Shown here: positions 22,060-33,003 of the stretch, piece after piece
How the letters are laid out: each line of letters begins with the position of its first letter
How positions within the stretch are numbered: position 1 is the first letter of the stretch
DNA from: Nilaparvata lugens
Taxonomy: Eukaryota > Arthropoda > Insecta > Hemiptera > Delphacidae
Length of the DNA: 64,000 nt
Reading direction: 5' to 3'
NCBI RefSeq assembly: GCF_014356525.2
Contig: NC_052511.1
Coordinates: 5,929,016 to 5,993,015, forward strand
Made by a program: the position numbers and the translations under genes
The notes under the pieces: generated by a model
What the model was told of the DNA's origin: nothing
Database searches by the model: none
What the model saw: only the letters and a program-made list of their open reading frames with translations

Positions 22060-22205
22060 AGGAACTTTATATAATTCATTCATTGATACAATAAGTACAT
22101 CATCAAAATGATAGGGAGAGAAAACTAAGGTAACCTTGTGCTATTCCTCTCCCAAATTAAGATAAGGTTACACATAGTCCGAAATAGGTTAAGTCTTGTA
22201 GTTGT
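22060..22205 (-). mobile_element. Family A retroposon copy
   Basis: 'gatagggagagaaaactaag' with 'tattcctctcccaaattaag' and 'ccgaaataggttaagtcttg', near-identical to 16300-16425. Starts (in plus reading) with an 'attcattcattgatacaa' tail. Confidence 0.6.
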
Positions 22206-22209
22206 TCAC

Positions 22210-22619
22210 AGAATTTTCAGTATTCAAATAATTTTCAAATTTAGATACTTTGACAATGAAAACATTCATTACAAGTCGCGGAATTCATAAACAGTAAAAT
22301 AGTTCATAAGCGATTTCTCCAGCCCAGGGGGCTCGTTAGTTTAATAACGGTTAAATTAAAGTATTTCACGTGCAATCGGGAGTTAATTCAGAAATGTTAT
22401 GAGGTGTACAGGACCCAGTAACGGGTGCCACCTACTTGCAGAATTGAGAACTACACCAGTAGGCGTTCCAATCCACCAATCAGAAGAGAGTATGGGGAAC
22501 TGGCTGGGAGGCGTTGCTCACTGCTATTGGTCCATTATTCTGATGCCTTGATTTTAACATTCTTCACCATTCTCGCTCTCTCCTAAAAACACAAACTCTC
22601 TCACTCTCTCTCTTTCTCT

Positions 22620-22667
<48 letters not shown>

Positions 22668-23325
22668 AATTAGAGTGTTGATGAGAAAGATATTCTTGAG
22701 TATCATTTCGCAAGAATTGACCCATTACCCATACAGATCAACCAATAAAGTTATATTGATTTAAATACAATATACTAGTAACTATTACAAATTGCTTATT
22801 TTAAAATCAGTACAATAGACATGAGCGAGTTCTCCATCCTGGGGAGCACACTAACCTAATCAAAATCAATCCCAATTATGAAGCAATTTGATTCACTTTG
22901 AATGACTGCTACTGGTGAAAAAAATGAAGAAAGAAATCAACAAGGCTCTGACCATGCATGGTTAATTTGAGTCGGCTCTCCATAAATAAAAACCGACAGT
23001 AGACCAAACTAATGAAATTGAGATCTCTGACCGCAAATTGCGGCCTTGGAAAAAATTTTATTGCAATAAAAATAGCCCAGATGAGATTACAGTGAATGGA
23101 GTCGTTGTTATCTAATATAAATTTTTAATTGATGTTGTGTTTCAAGTTCTAAAACATTCATCTACGTTGATCCCGTCATTTCACAAATATTTTTTAAATA
23201 GTTCTGAATAGTAATTTGCATATAAACCAAAAGTAGAGAATAATTTTATTTTCAACTAATACACTCCTGAAAATCCTTAATCAGGATGCTATAACAGAAG
23301 TAGTGCTTTCATCCTATACTACTAC
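22210..23325. other. Mostly unannotated, with a (TC)n microsatellite
   Basis: A TC dinucleotide repeat occupies about 22623-22664. Around it the DNA is ordinary. 22440-22520 has CCAAT-like motifs ('ccaatccaccaatcagaag'), but no other promoter evidence. No gene. Confidence 0.5.
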
Positions 23326-23327
23326 GA

Positions 23328-23930
23328 GCAACTCTTCTGTTTTAATGTTTATATGTTTGTATTTCACCGGATCTCCAAAAGGGCTCTAACGATTCTCACG
23401 AAATTCAGAACATAGTAGGTTTATAATATATAAAGATTCGATTGAACTAGGTCTCATCCCTTGGAAAACTCCCTGAAGGACATTGAAAGGATGATTAATC
23501 ATCCTTGGAAAAACAGCTGATAATAATTATTATTTCGTCGTCTTTGGTGATGGAAGTGAGTGAGCGAGTTCATGTGTGGTGGACTGTGACAAAATTATGA
23601 CTCAGCTGTTGAACTTTTATAATCATTAAATCAGGTACTTAGTGCCGGTTGCAAAAAAGCCGAGTTATTTTCAATCTTGATTAATTCCAGTAGATCCATC
23701 TTTTAGAAATGGTCATCTCTGATTTGGTTCACGTAAAGTTAATCAGGATTAAAATCGACCGGCTTTTGTGCAACTGGGCCCTTGTGAGGGAAATTTTTGC
23801 CTTCCCTTTGGGAATTAATCTCAATTTACTGTAATTAGATAGAAAATTTCTGTATGAATGTTATTATAATTTCTTCTTTTGTAATACATTTTTTATGCTT
23901 TTGTACTCCAGAGCGAAGCTCGGTTCCCGA
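23328..23930 (+). mobile_element. Element B copy B2 (diverged) with nested M5 MITE
   Basis: Shares 'acggatctccaaaagggctctaac'-type sequence, 'cagaacatagtaggtttata' and 'tgaactaggtctcatccc' with other B copies, and ends with the hairpin 'gagcgaagctc' plus 'ggttcccgatatt'. An M5 MITE (about 23642-23790, 'agtgccggttgcaaaaaagc' to 'cggcttttgtgcaactgggc') sits in the middle. The distal half does not align to the other copies. Confidence 0.6.
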
Positions 23931-24379
23931 TATTAATACATATACAATACTTATATTAATACTTGTATAACCAATTTTTTGAAAACTGATCTAAGAATCT
24001 AGTCACGATTTTTCTATTTTTGAACCTTTAATGTGGTAATAATTGTTTCAAATCTAGTAGGATGAAGAATGTATTGATATTTAAGGTCTCTCTATATTCT
24101 AATTCACAATTGAAATTGTATAGCAATGTACTCCATGAACTCTTCATTCCAAGGTTAGGTTAGCCGCCTATGATTCAATAATATTTGAACTGAAGTCATT
24201 CCTGCTATTTATTGACTTTATGGTATGGGGAAACTGCACTTCGTATAGATCTACTAAGGAAAATTAGAAATAAAGTATCCAACCACAATGGACAGTGTTT
24301 TGGTTTGAGACATCACAAAGATTATCTTTGATCCTATTTATAGATTTATTAATCGATATAATTATATTAACTTATTTGA

Positions 24380-25096
24380 TCCTATTTATAATTATATTAA
24401 GCGAGCAATTTCTGTATATTTATTTCTAGTTATTTATGTTAAACGGATCTCGAAAACGGCTCTAACGATTTTCACGAAATTTGGAACATAGTAGGTCTGT
24501 CAATGATATAAGGATTCGATTGCACTTGGTCTCATCCTTGGAAAAACTCGCTGAAGGACATGAAAAGGATAATTCATCCTTGGAAAACAGATGATAATTC
24601 TGTCGTCCCCTCGATAATAGAAGATGCGTGTGCCTGTGTGGGAGATAGACAAAATTATTTCCAGCTGTGTAATCATAATCAAACAGCGAGAAATTTTATC
24701 TAGCTAGACAATTTAATTTACATGATCAACATAATCTGATTTGTTGACATGACATGATAATCCTTCTAAACTAGAGTATATTATCATAATTTTCAAATTT
24801 GATCATTATTTGATAATTTTAGGTGATTGGAGAGTGTTATTTTGTTATTTAATTTGGTTTGTAAACAATCTAAATTGGAACTTTTCTATTTTCAAATGTT
24901 TGGACTGAAAATTGAACCAGAATTCAAGTTTATGGAACATAACCTACTTTTTGAAATATTTATAGTGTATAAATAAAATTCGGGGAAGAAAGAGTTTTGG
25001 GCTGTGCCTGTTGATCCTTCCCCAATCATTTTAAAGAATTGTGTTATGTTTATCAATAAATTATTGATAACGAGCAAAGCTCGGTGCCCCGATATT
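24380..25096 (+). mobile_element. Element B copy B3
   Basis: Full-length type: TCCTATTTATAATTATATTA start, 'ggatctcgaaaacggctcta', 'atccttggaaaacagatgat', 'gtgtgcctgtgtgggagata', 'gacatgacatgataatcctt', then an embedded family A-like module (24930-25030), and the terminal hairpin 'gagcaaagctc' with 'ggtgccccgatatt'. About 715 bp, 86-95% similar by eye to B4. No protein frame is retained. Confidence 0.75.
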
Positions 25097-25104
25097 TGTT
25101 ATGT

Positions 25105-25600
25105 AAGTGATGAGACATTACTTGAAAAATGTGTGATGATAAGTTATTATCAGTAAAGTTTGGGATCTTTTCAGATTTCTATATAAAAATATCAATCTCA
25201 AATCTTCCTAATTCGGAGCAATTTCAAACACAGTAGGCCAACTAACTTTCTTCACAAAATCCACAAACTTACGTTCCTTTTTCGACCAACCATACACAAA
25301 GTGCATTGAGCAAGGTCATGGCCTTTTGCCCTCTCATACACTGACCCCATGGGAGAGCAGATGACATCACGCGTCAACCTCAACAAATTCAAATCCATTT
25401 CCACAAAACATCACAATAAACGGTTATAACGTTTCTAGAAAACTGTACTCAAGCCAAACATTCACATACAGTGGCATCTGTTACCTCTTTTGACCCCTAG
25501 ATATCCATCTAAGCTTATCAGTCACCTGAATCGCTGGTTTACTGTTTTAAAGACTAGAATCAAAGCTGCCAAGATGTTCTAGTGTTGTGGCAGTAGCGGT
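25105..25600. other. Unannotated DNA
   Basis: Somewhat less AT-rich segment with no recognised repeat. No frame above 60 codons with informative composition. Confidence 0.4.
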
Positions 25601-25839
25601 CCACTATATTGAGGTCCACGATATTATGGCAGTGGAGAAAGATAGGAGGACAGCGTTGCCGATTCTCTGACTTGACACTGCCTCCCATAGAGGATAACTG
25701 ATACCGGTATATCTGATGTGATATCAACTGTTCATACTTGTTTAAAATGATGGATTATTAATGATCTGGTGTATATTTCCGGTATATGTGATGTAATTCT
25801 AAATTCCTAGTTTATAAATATTTTGGGCTCAAAATGGGA

Positions 25840-25976
25840 TAAAAATCATGAAGTGTAAACATAACCTATTTTTGGACAATTTCTATTCAAATTTGGGAAA
25901 GGAACAGTTTTGGGCTTTAAGCCTGTTGTTCCTTCCCCAATCATTCATAGTTCATAATTATATTGTAGCCTATGTA
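25840..25976 (+). mobile_element. Family A retroposon, well-conserved copy
   Basis: 'aaacataacctatttttgga', 'aaatttgggaaaggaacag', 'ttttgggctttaagcctgtt', 'gttccttccccaatcattca'. The strings 'gggaaaggaacag' and 'ctgttgttccttccc' pair to form a ~13-bp stem with a G/T-rich loop. No reading frame is shared between copies, so a SINE-like or LINE-tail unit is more likely than a gene. Similar copy at 54045-54230. Confidence 0.65.
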
Positions 25977-26668
25977 TCCTATTATAATAAGCGAGCAATT
26001 TCTGTATTTTTATATCTGGTAATTTATGTTTTACGGATCTCGAAAACGGCTCGAACGATTTTCACAAAATTTGGAACATAGTAGGTTTATGATATAAAGA
26101 TTCGATTGCACTAGGTCTCACTCTTTGGAAAACTCGCTCAACGACATTAAAAGGATAATTCATCCTTAGAAAGCAGGTGATAATTTCGTCGTCTCTCTAT
26201 AACAGAAGATGCGTGTGCCTGTGTGGGAGAGAGACAGAATTATTTCCATCTGTGTAGTCATAATCAATCAGCGGGAAATTTCATCTAGCTAGACAACTTA
26301 ATCGATTTGATCAACATATTTGTTGAGATGACATGATAATCCTCCTAGAGTAGAGTATATCATAATTTTCAAAGTTGATCATTATCTGACAATTTCAAGT
26401 GATTAGTGAGTGTTATTTTGTTATTTAATTTGGTTTGTATATAATCAAATTTTTTTTGTTTTCAATGTTTGAACAGAAAATTGAACCTGAATTCAAGTGT
26501 ATGGAACATAACCTACTTTCTGGACTATTTATAGTGTATAAATCAAAATTCGGGAAAGAAACAGTTTTGGGCTGTGCTGTTAATACTTTCCCAATCATTT
26601 TAAAGAATTGTGTTTGATTTATCAAAAGCCAATAAATAAATAAGGAGCGAAGCTCGGTGCCCCGATAT
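25977..26668 (+). mobile_element. Element B copy B4
   Basis: Starts TCCTATTATAATAAGCGAGC and ends 'ggagcgaagctcggtgcccc' plus 'gatat'. Full-length relative to B3 and includes the same family A-like module at 26500-26610. Nested in MITE M4 copy d directly after a separate family A copy. Both strands carry a ~60-codon frame at 26425-26625, but these differ from the equivalent region in B3 and are not conserved as protein. Confidence 0.75.
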
Positions 26669-26792
26669 GAAATATTAACTCTTCATACTTGTTTAAAATG
26701 ATCGATTATTATCAATGATCAACAACTAACTCTTCATTCTTGTTTGAAATGACCAATTATATTTTATTCAACTACAAAAAATATTTTACAAT

Positions 26793-27049
26793 AAAAAAAA
26801 ATAATAATAATATCGAGTGACCTGGCTGGCTCAGGTCTGGTGTCTGGAGTTTTCAGGTCGCAGCTGATCAATTTCAGGGCCTCTGACATGACCTAACGAC
26901 TGCTTTTTAGGCAGCCGGGACCGACGGCTTAACGTGTCCATCCGAAACACGGAAGTGGCCCGGGATAAATATCTTGCCCGGGCCGGGATTTGAACCCGGG
27001 CCTCTGAATCATAAAGCCAGCATCTGATCCACTCGACTACGGCCACTCC
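26793..27049 (-). mobile_element. tRNA-derived SINE S1, full length
   Basis: On the minus strand: a tRNA-like head with A-box-like TGGCCGTAGTCGAGTGG and B-box GGTTCAAATCC, a body containing the block CGTGTTTCGGATGG-ACACGTTAA and GTCGGTCCCGGCTGC, and a (ATT)n tail. Perfect 11-bp duplications TATTTTACAAT flank it (26782-26792 and 27050-27060). Transcription would be by RNA polymerase III from the internal boxes. A minus frame of 91 codons covers most of it and is a by-product. Confidence 0.9.
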
Positions 27050-27477
27050 TATTTTACAATGATTAAATGATAAGTCTTCATAATTGAGATTAGATATTTT
27101 AATCAATTACATTTTCTAAATTATTAAATAACGATCTGGCAACGTTGCGGAGCAAGAAAAGAATAGCACTATCTGCTTTGTCGAATGATAGACAAGGATA
27201 GCAACACCAATTCTAATCAAATACTGCCATTATAATGTGGACCTCACTGCAGTGTTGAGTCAGTAGCGGTTTAGTATAGTGGTTTCTGGTAGCAGATAGA
27301 TGCATGCGTCTCTGAATAAATATAAACCTGGACTAGACAGTGGCACTATATAGCACTAAAAAGGTCTATAAAACTAGCAGTATATCACTAGCACTGAATA
27401 GCACTGAACAGAGAGGGGGACACTGCATGATTCGCATACTAATGTATGTTAACATTGTTATCCCCCTTACTATCCAT

Positions 27478-27990
27478 CCTCATTTCACCTTATTTCAACC
27501 ACCTCTTCCTTTTTTCTATCTTTGTTTTCACAATCTTCCTCTATTTTTTCTTCTTCTTCTTCTTCTTCTTCTTCTTCTTCTTCTTCTTCTTCTTCTTCAA
27601 ATTCAAATTCATTTATTTGCCATAAATAATACAGATTGATAAAATAATATTCTAAGTTACAAAATGGCACTACGGCAAAGAAAACTTGTGCGCCGGCAGT
27701 GAGTTCGAACAACTAGGTACAGCAAACATGTCAATAGAAAGAAAAGAGCTTATTCAAACCACTAGAATAAATAAATTATTATGGAAACCAGGTCACATCT
27801 CAATTCTTACAAACAACTTACTCATCATCATCATCATCATCATCTTCATCATCATCATCTTCTTCTTTTTTCTTCTTCTTCTTCTTCTTCTTCTTCATTT
27901 CCTCATCTTCTTCTTCTTCTTCTTCTTCATCTTACTCCTCTTCTTCTTCTTCTTATTCCTCTTCTTCTTCTTCTTATCCTCTTCTTCTGC

Positions 27991-28032
<42 letters not shown>

Positions 28033-28190
28033 TTCTTCTTCTTCTTCTTCTTCTAACTCTTCTTCTTCTTTCTTACTCTTCTCTTCTCCTTCCTTACTCT
28101 TCTTCTTCTTCTGCTCCATATTATTCTTCTTCTTCTCTTCTTCTCATTTTCTCTCAATCTTCTTCTTCCTTTCAGCTTATTTATTCTATT
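27478..28190. repeat. CTT / CAT trinucleotide tracts
   Basis: (CTT)n at about 27547-27597, then (CAT)n and (CTT)n alternating between 27825 and 28070, e.g. an uninterrupted ATC run near 27986-28031. The frames over this region (up to 354 codons on plus) are Ser/Leu/Phe/Ile homopolymer artefacts. C/T-rich DNA continues to about 28300. Confidence 0.85.
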
Positions 28191-28379
28191 CAAAAACTTT
28201 TTTATATTCTATATATATTTTTCGTGTTACACTATTCTCCTCTTTCTCACTCTATTCTCTTCTATTCCAATACGATTCATTCTTTATTCACTTATTCCAT
28301 TTAGCTATCGATTGTCATTCACTTTTTCCACAGTCTCCTATTTTTTTCGCATTTTCAAAAATTTGTGGAGTGATCAACA

Positions 28380-28500
28380 ACAAGACAACCAATTTCGGAC
28401 TATGTGTAACCTCATCTAAATTTGGGAGAGGAATAGCACAAGGCCACCTTATTTTTTATCTCCCTATCATTTTGATGTTGTACTTATTGTATGAATCAGT
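28380..28500 (+). mobile_element. Family A retroposon copy
   Basis: 'ggactatgtgtaacctcatc', 'aaatttgggagaggaatagc', 'ttatctccctatcattttga'. This is the same subfamily as 16300 and 22060, in opposite orientation. Confidence 0.55.
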
Positions 28501-28861
28501 AAAGAATAAAACAATCTCTAAACACTATCCTGCTTTTTCTGATTCCAATAAATTTTGTTCCTTTCTGAAATTCACCTTGTCTTGGTTGTACATTTTTTCA
28601 TCTTGTTTTTCTAGACCTGGTACTTCCCCATATTTAACCATCTTTTGTTCTCTTTATGCACTCAGTCTTATTTCACCTTACAATATTTCAAGTGTTCATT
28701 CTAATTTCAAGCAGTTCTCTGAATCTCTTCATCTCAGATATTATTCCTGAACAATAGATCATAGCGCTGTTGATAACTAAAACAACGATGGACGATTTTA
28801 TTAGGAATTTCAGTTCAAACTAATTAAATTCATTGAATTTTTTAAATAATTATTCATTTGT

Positions 28862-29020
28862 TGATACAATTACAAATCATATGAATATGATCGGGAAAGA
28901 AAAACAGGCATAGCCTAAAACTATTCTGTTCCCAAATTTTGATAAATAATAACATGTCCAAAAAATAGTTATGTTTTTTGTAGAAAGTACAAGTTCAATT
29001 TTTGTCCATAAAGATATATA
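28862..29020 (-). mobile_element. Family A retroposon copy
   Basis: Plus reading 'gatacaattacaaatcatat', 'gaatatgatcgggaaagaaa', 'ccaaattttgataaataata', 'atgtccaaaaaatagttatg' is the reverse of the family consensus. Closest to 4945-5130. Confidence 0.6.
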
Positions 29021-29024
29021 ACTT

Positions 29025-31830
29025 AAACAACATTTTAATAATCACAAATATCCTATCACTCGTCAATAAATATCAATTAGTTTGAATCAAAATTGGATGA
29101 ATAATAATAAAAATATTTAGGCATTAGTAATCCCATGAATCCCGGGATTGACGGTAAGTGATCTCGGGATTTCTAGGTAGCCTATCAGAATTAGGCCGGG
29201 ATTCCGGGATTGAATCCCTAGCTTCTGACCAACCTCCGCCCGCCCCACTTTCTAGAACTTTCTAAAGAATGTAGATGCAAATTAATGAGAGGAAATAAAA
29301 AATCGAAGCATTATAATGGAAATTTGTTGCACTTGTGACAAGCTACAGTGTCGTTTGAACTCTACATGGGTTGAATAAAACATTGGATAGTGAATAAATC
29401 ATAGGATACAATGTACAATGCATTTATTCTATTGCCACTTGTTGAGCTGGAACTTCTCTAATGGTGGAATAATAGTGTAACCTGGCGACAATAGGTTGCT
29501 GCTTACTAACACAGTATGTTTTCCTCTCGGTTCCTGAAGTATGTTTCTCTGGGTCCTGATTTACGTGGACAAACTATAAAAAACAAGTCCAAAAAAGTGT
29601 GGTAAAGGAAAGAATTCGAATTGTTGTGACTCTAGAATAGAATCTATCTGATAATCCTGTTCAGTTGCTATAACTTTTTATAATATTATCTATGGCAAGA
29701 TTCTATAAACGTTCCTTGAAAATTTATTTGAAACTTGGGATTTGAAACCATAATTAGTTGACGTGAAAGGTGCACAAAAAGTGTGGAAGATGAAAAGCAT
29801 TAAGAACCTTGAATTAGTTCTCTTGAAAACGTAAATAACGTCTACAAAAGTAAGGAAGAAACAAAATCAAATTGTAGAGCCTCTAGAATAGAATATATCT
29901 GATAATCCTGTTTTGTATCTATAAAATTCAAATTTATGAAAATTCGATGAATCTTTCTTTGAAACTTTATTCAAAACTTCAATTTCTTCTGAAAGAAGAG
30001 AGCTGAACTCCTGAAAATACCGTTTATTAGTTTTTGAATTGAATTGGAAACATCTTAATTCTTTAAAAATCGCTTCCCAGGTGTTGGGAACCCACCTAAC
30101 ACAGTAAGTCCACATTCATCTCTCATCATCAACCGCCTCATTACCCACGCACAAGCCTAGAGCTCATGTAGACTTCATAATCAACCAAACAAAATTTTTG
30201 ACAGTCAAGGTCGATTTATTTATATATCCCACACTCTTATTATATCCTGTGTATTGACAAATAAATTTGAAATTTGATTTGATTTGTATATTGTATAAAA
30301 ATGGAAATAAATTTTATTTTGATTTATTATCAGGTAGTTAGAATATTTTGTAGGAAATAGCTACAGTTCACACGTAAAAAATCAAACTCTAATCACAGCA
30401 ATCCGTTTAAGATCTATGGAAATCACGATTCGCCTGCAGCGAGGAATTTATAAGTAGTAAACCATGGAAGTAGTTACAAGCTCACCCAGTAATTAGAATT
30501 GACTTTAATAGCCGTAAAGCTGGTGACCTTGCCAATACCGGTGAATCTAATAACCTGATTGCAAATTTGAAATATTGTAATTCCAATCAAATTTCTCAAT
30601 CAAGCCCAATCAGATCTAATCAATACGCTATTTGCACCATAATCTTCCATCTTGACTTATTATATAACCGACTAGTAGTCGCTATAAGCGACTATAAGCG
30701 ACTATAACCCGGCGCCAAGCTACAGATGTAATTAGGATCTTGATTTATGCGATTCTTACTAGATTAAGACCTGACAGAATATGTAATACGCGAGTTTATC
30801 CGATAATTTACGACTAAGGGATCAGGTGCAGCCTTTGATACACCCAGATCCGTCAATAAAAGTTCAGAAACCCGTCAAAGACTGATGCTCTAGCGAAATA
30901 GAATGTATAAACTTCTTATCCTCTTTGCTGATATGGAGATTAACCTTTTGTAGGCGACTCAAAGATGTATGAGCAGCAAAATATGTAAGAGGCTTACGTT
31001 CAAACCGTTTCCCAACTTGGTATGATGAGCTGAATCGTTGGAGGAATTCAAGAATTTGCAAGAAAAATGCAAGAAAGGAACGCAAGAAAAGCGTGAAACT
31101 TGGTCATAAATAATAAATTGAGATGGCTTATTGAGTTCAAATCAATGCTCATATACTGTATAATTATGAATAATAAGGGCTACTTTAATGATAGAAATAA
31201 AATGGAAATAGTACCCTTTTTGTAGTACCTGAAATGCATAGTGTTTTTAATTGAGTTTTATTGGTTTTATAATTTGAAAATGTTATTGCTTTTTATAAAG
31301 AAGTAGGTGTTTTTTTAAGAGAAGAATACTATTTCTATTACTGTACATTTATATTCTGGAAGCATATTTCTGTTCATTTAGTACAGTTCTTACAATTTAT
31401 TTATTCATTTAGAGTACTTATATTTACTATTAGTAAAGTTCTACAAAACTGAGTCATACATTCTTTCGAAATACATGATAAATATCTGTCCCTCAATACC
31501 GTACTCTGCACATTAAAATAACCCGTACAAAACATTTCTTTCAACTTATTGTTATTGGTGAATTAATTAATATGTGAGAGAAGATTAATCTTAGGAATAA
31601 TTTTAACACTCAATATTCTCATCTATCCAATATTTCTATCATTTCAAGAACAGTGTGTTAACATAAAGCACATGTTGCCAAATAATATAAGCTTATGCTT
31701 TATGGGCCAGCATGTGGAAGTATAATAAGTATATGTGGCATAATTAAAAAACACAAAACAAAAATTACATTAAAGATGTACATTGAAGGACAGTATGCTA
31801 TATGCAGTATTACTGCCATTTTGAAATGGT
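29025..31830. other. Unannotated DNA, longest quiet stretch
   Basis: About 2.8 kb without a recognised gene or element. Small items: an inverted 'tcccgggattgacgg/ccgggattccgggattg' pair near 29143-29217; a retroposon-like A/T-rich tail near 30250-30330; a triplicated 'gcgactataa' near 30683-30710. Repeated phrase 'ctagaatagaat.tatctgataatcctg' occurs at 29632 and 29883, an internal duplication at ~250-bp spacing. Could be intronic or intergenic. Confidence 0.45.
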
Positions 31831-31845
31831 CTCTATGGGTCTGCC

Positions 31846-32205
31846 TCAAATGTCAATTCTCTGTAATACTCCTTCGATCCATTTAAGCCCCATATCACTT
31901 GCCACATGCACCTCCTGCAATCCTCCCTCACATAGGAACAGAGGGTAGTTTGAAACCAAGTGCTCCATTGTCTGTATCTCGCCACATTCACAGTATGGGT
32001 CAGGTGTAAAGCCCCATAAGACAAGAGACTGGGCGCATCTTCCAGTAGATGTCCGGAACCTGTTCAAACAGCACCACTGCCGGCGGCCAAGTAGTGTCCC
32101 TGGCACCTCTCCATTTGGATCATCAATCAGATGTTTATTCTTTACTGATGAGGAGGACCACCTTGCCTTCCAAATTGTTCCAATATCCTGACCATTCTGA
32201 TTCAA
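31846..32205 (-). pseudogene. LINE ORF2 C-terminal Cys/His-region fragment
   Basis: The 119-codon minus frame contains PGTLLGRRQWCCLNRFRTS, TGRCAQSLVLWG and DPYCECGEIQTMEHLVSNYP. R-x-W-x-x-LNR-x-RT-x-x-GRCA followed by C-x-C-G-x(5)-T-x-x-H is the zinc-finger-like segment that follows reverse transcriptase in many non-LTR ORF2 proteins. The last expected cysteine of the C-C-H-C set appears replaced by Tyr. No RT domain is left. Different family from the 57-60 kb LINE. Confidence 0.65.
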
Positions 32206-32584
32206 ATAGATTCACTCAAGGACTATAAAATAGATCTGTACAAGGAATTAAGAATACATTTATACATGTATTCCAAATTCCTCGAATTTCCTGAAACAGT
32301 GGATAGAAATGAAATAGACTTAATGTTGCCGAAACCTCAAGTTTATTGAAACAATTTGGAATACTAGTTTCAGTTTTTAAAATACTATCAATCTTCTGTA
32401 AACTGGAAGCTTACTAACCTTAAATCAAGGCTTCCAGACCTTGAATTTCCTGAATCAATCGATAATTCATAGAAAATTCTTAGTTGAAAGGAGATATTAG
32501 ATAAATATTTTGTTGGGGAAGTAATCTAGATAGCCCACAAGAAGCATGGAGGCTACATGGAGGCCTACAAAAGCAAGAAGCATT

Positions 32585-32752
32585 AAGGTGCGTACAGATT
32601 AACGCGCCGCGAACATGAGCAATTCACTTTTAATCAGCTGATGCCAAGCTTTTTATATCTGTATCTTACCGTTTCTGTAAAAATACATATATAGTCAGCT
32701 GATCGAAAGTGAATTGCTCATGTTCGCGGTGCGTATATCTGTACGCACCTTT
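32585..32752. mobile_element. MITE family M2, copy b
   Basis: 168-bp hairpin: 'aaggtgcgtacagattaacg' to 'tatctgtacgcacctt'; arms 'cgcgaacatgagcaattcac' and 'gtgaattgctcatgttcgcg' are perfect complements. The loop contains 'ctttttatatctgtatctta'. Confidence 0.88.
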
Positions 32753-32924
32753 GGGTTTCAACCATCATACAGAAATTATTGATAATTCATTCATTCATTT
32801 ATTTACTAAGGCAACTCTCAGTATTTAATCTACAGAGTATTTGAAGCTCAGGTCATGAAGATAGGGTGAATAATAATACAAACGTTTACATTCACGATGA
32901 TTTCATGAATGATTTTGAAGAGAT

Positions 32925-33003
32925 TGATTGATTGATTGAGTACTTTATTTATGTAGATTACAATATATACTGGCTTATACACTTATATACAATAGCTTAC
33001 AAT
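32925..33003 (-). mobile_element. Retroposon 3' end, family C, copy 2, distal part
   Basis: The (GATT)n and 'gagtactttatttatgtaga' part of family C, ending at 'aatagcttacaat' where the solo-LTR-like insertion begins. The rest of this copy continues at 35301-35515. Confidence 0.85.

Larger units (their letters stand above)
25608..27248. mobile_element. MITE family M4, copy d, with three nested insertions
   Basis: Left end 'tgaggtccacgatattatgg' and right end 'cattataatgtggacctcac'. M4 interior ('gaaagataggaggacagcg', 'gctttgtcgaatgatagaca') is split by a family A copy (25840-25976), element B4 (25977-26668) and SINE S1 (26793-27049). Without these, the M4 remnant is of normal size. Short similar flanks 'cagtagcggt' occur on both sides (25591 and 27262). 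Confidence 0.75.

Noticed and set aside
26980..27049. True tRNA gene
   Set aside because: The tRNA-like head is part of SINE S1 with target duplications and lacks a convincing acceptor stem; same at 56030-56101.
26831..27106. 91-codon minus frame, with a near-identical relative at 55769-56098
   Set aside because: Both frames are translations of SINE S1; conservation reflects the SINE, not a protein.
27686..28750. 354-codon plus frame
   Set aside because: Homopolymeric Ser/Leu/Phe over CTT/CAT repeats, then runs through a family A retroposon copy; no domain.
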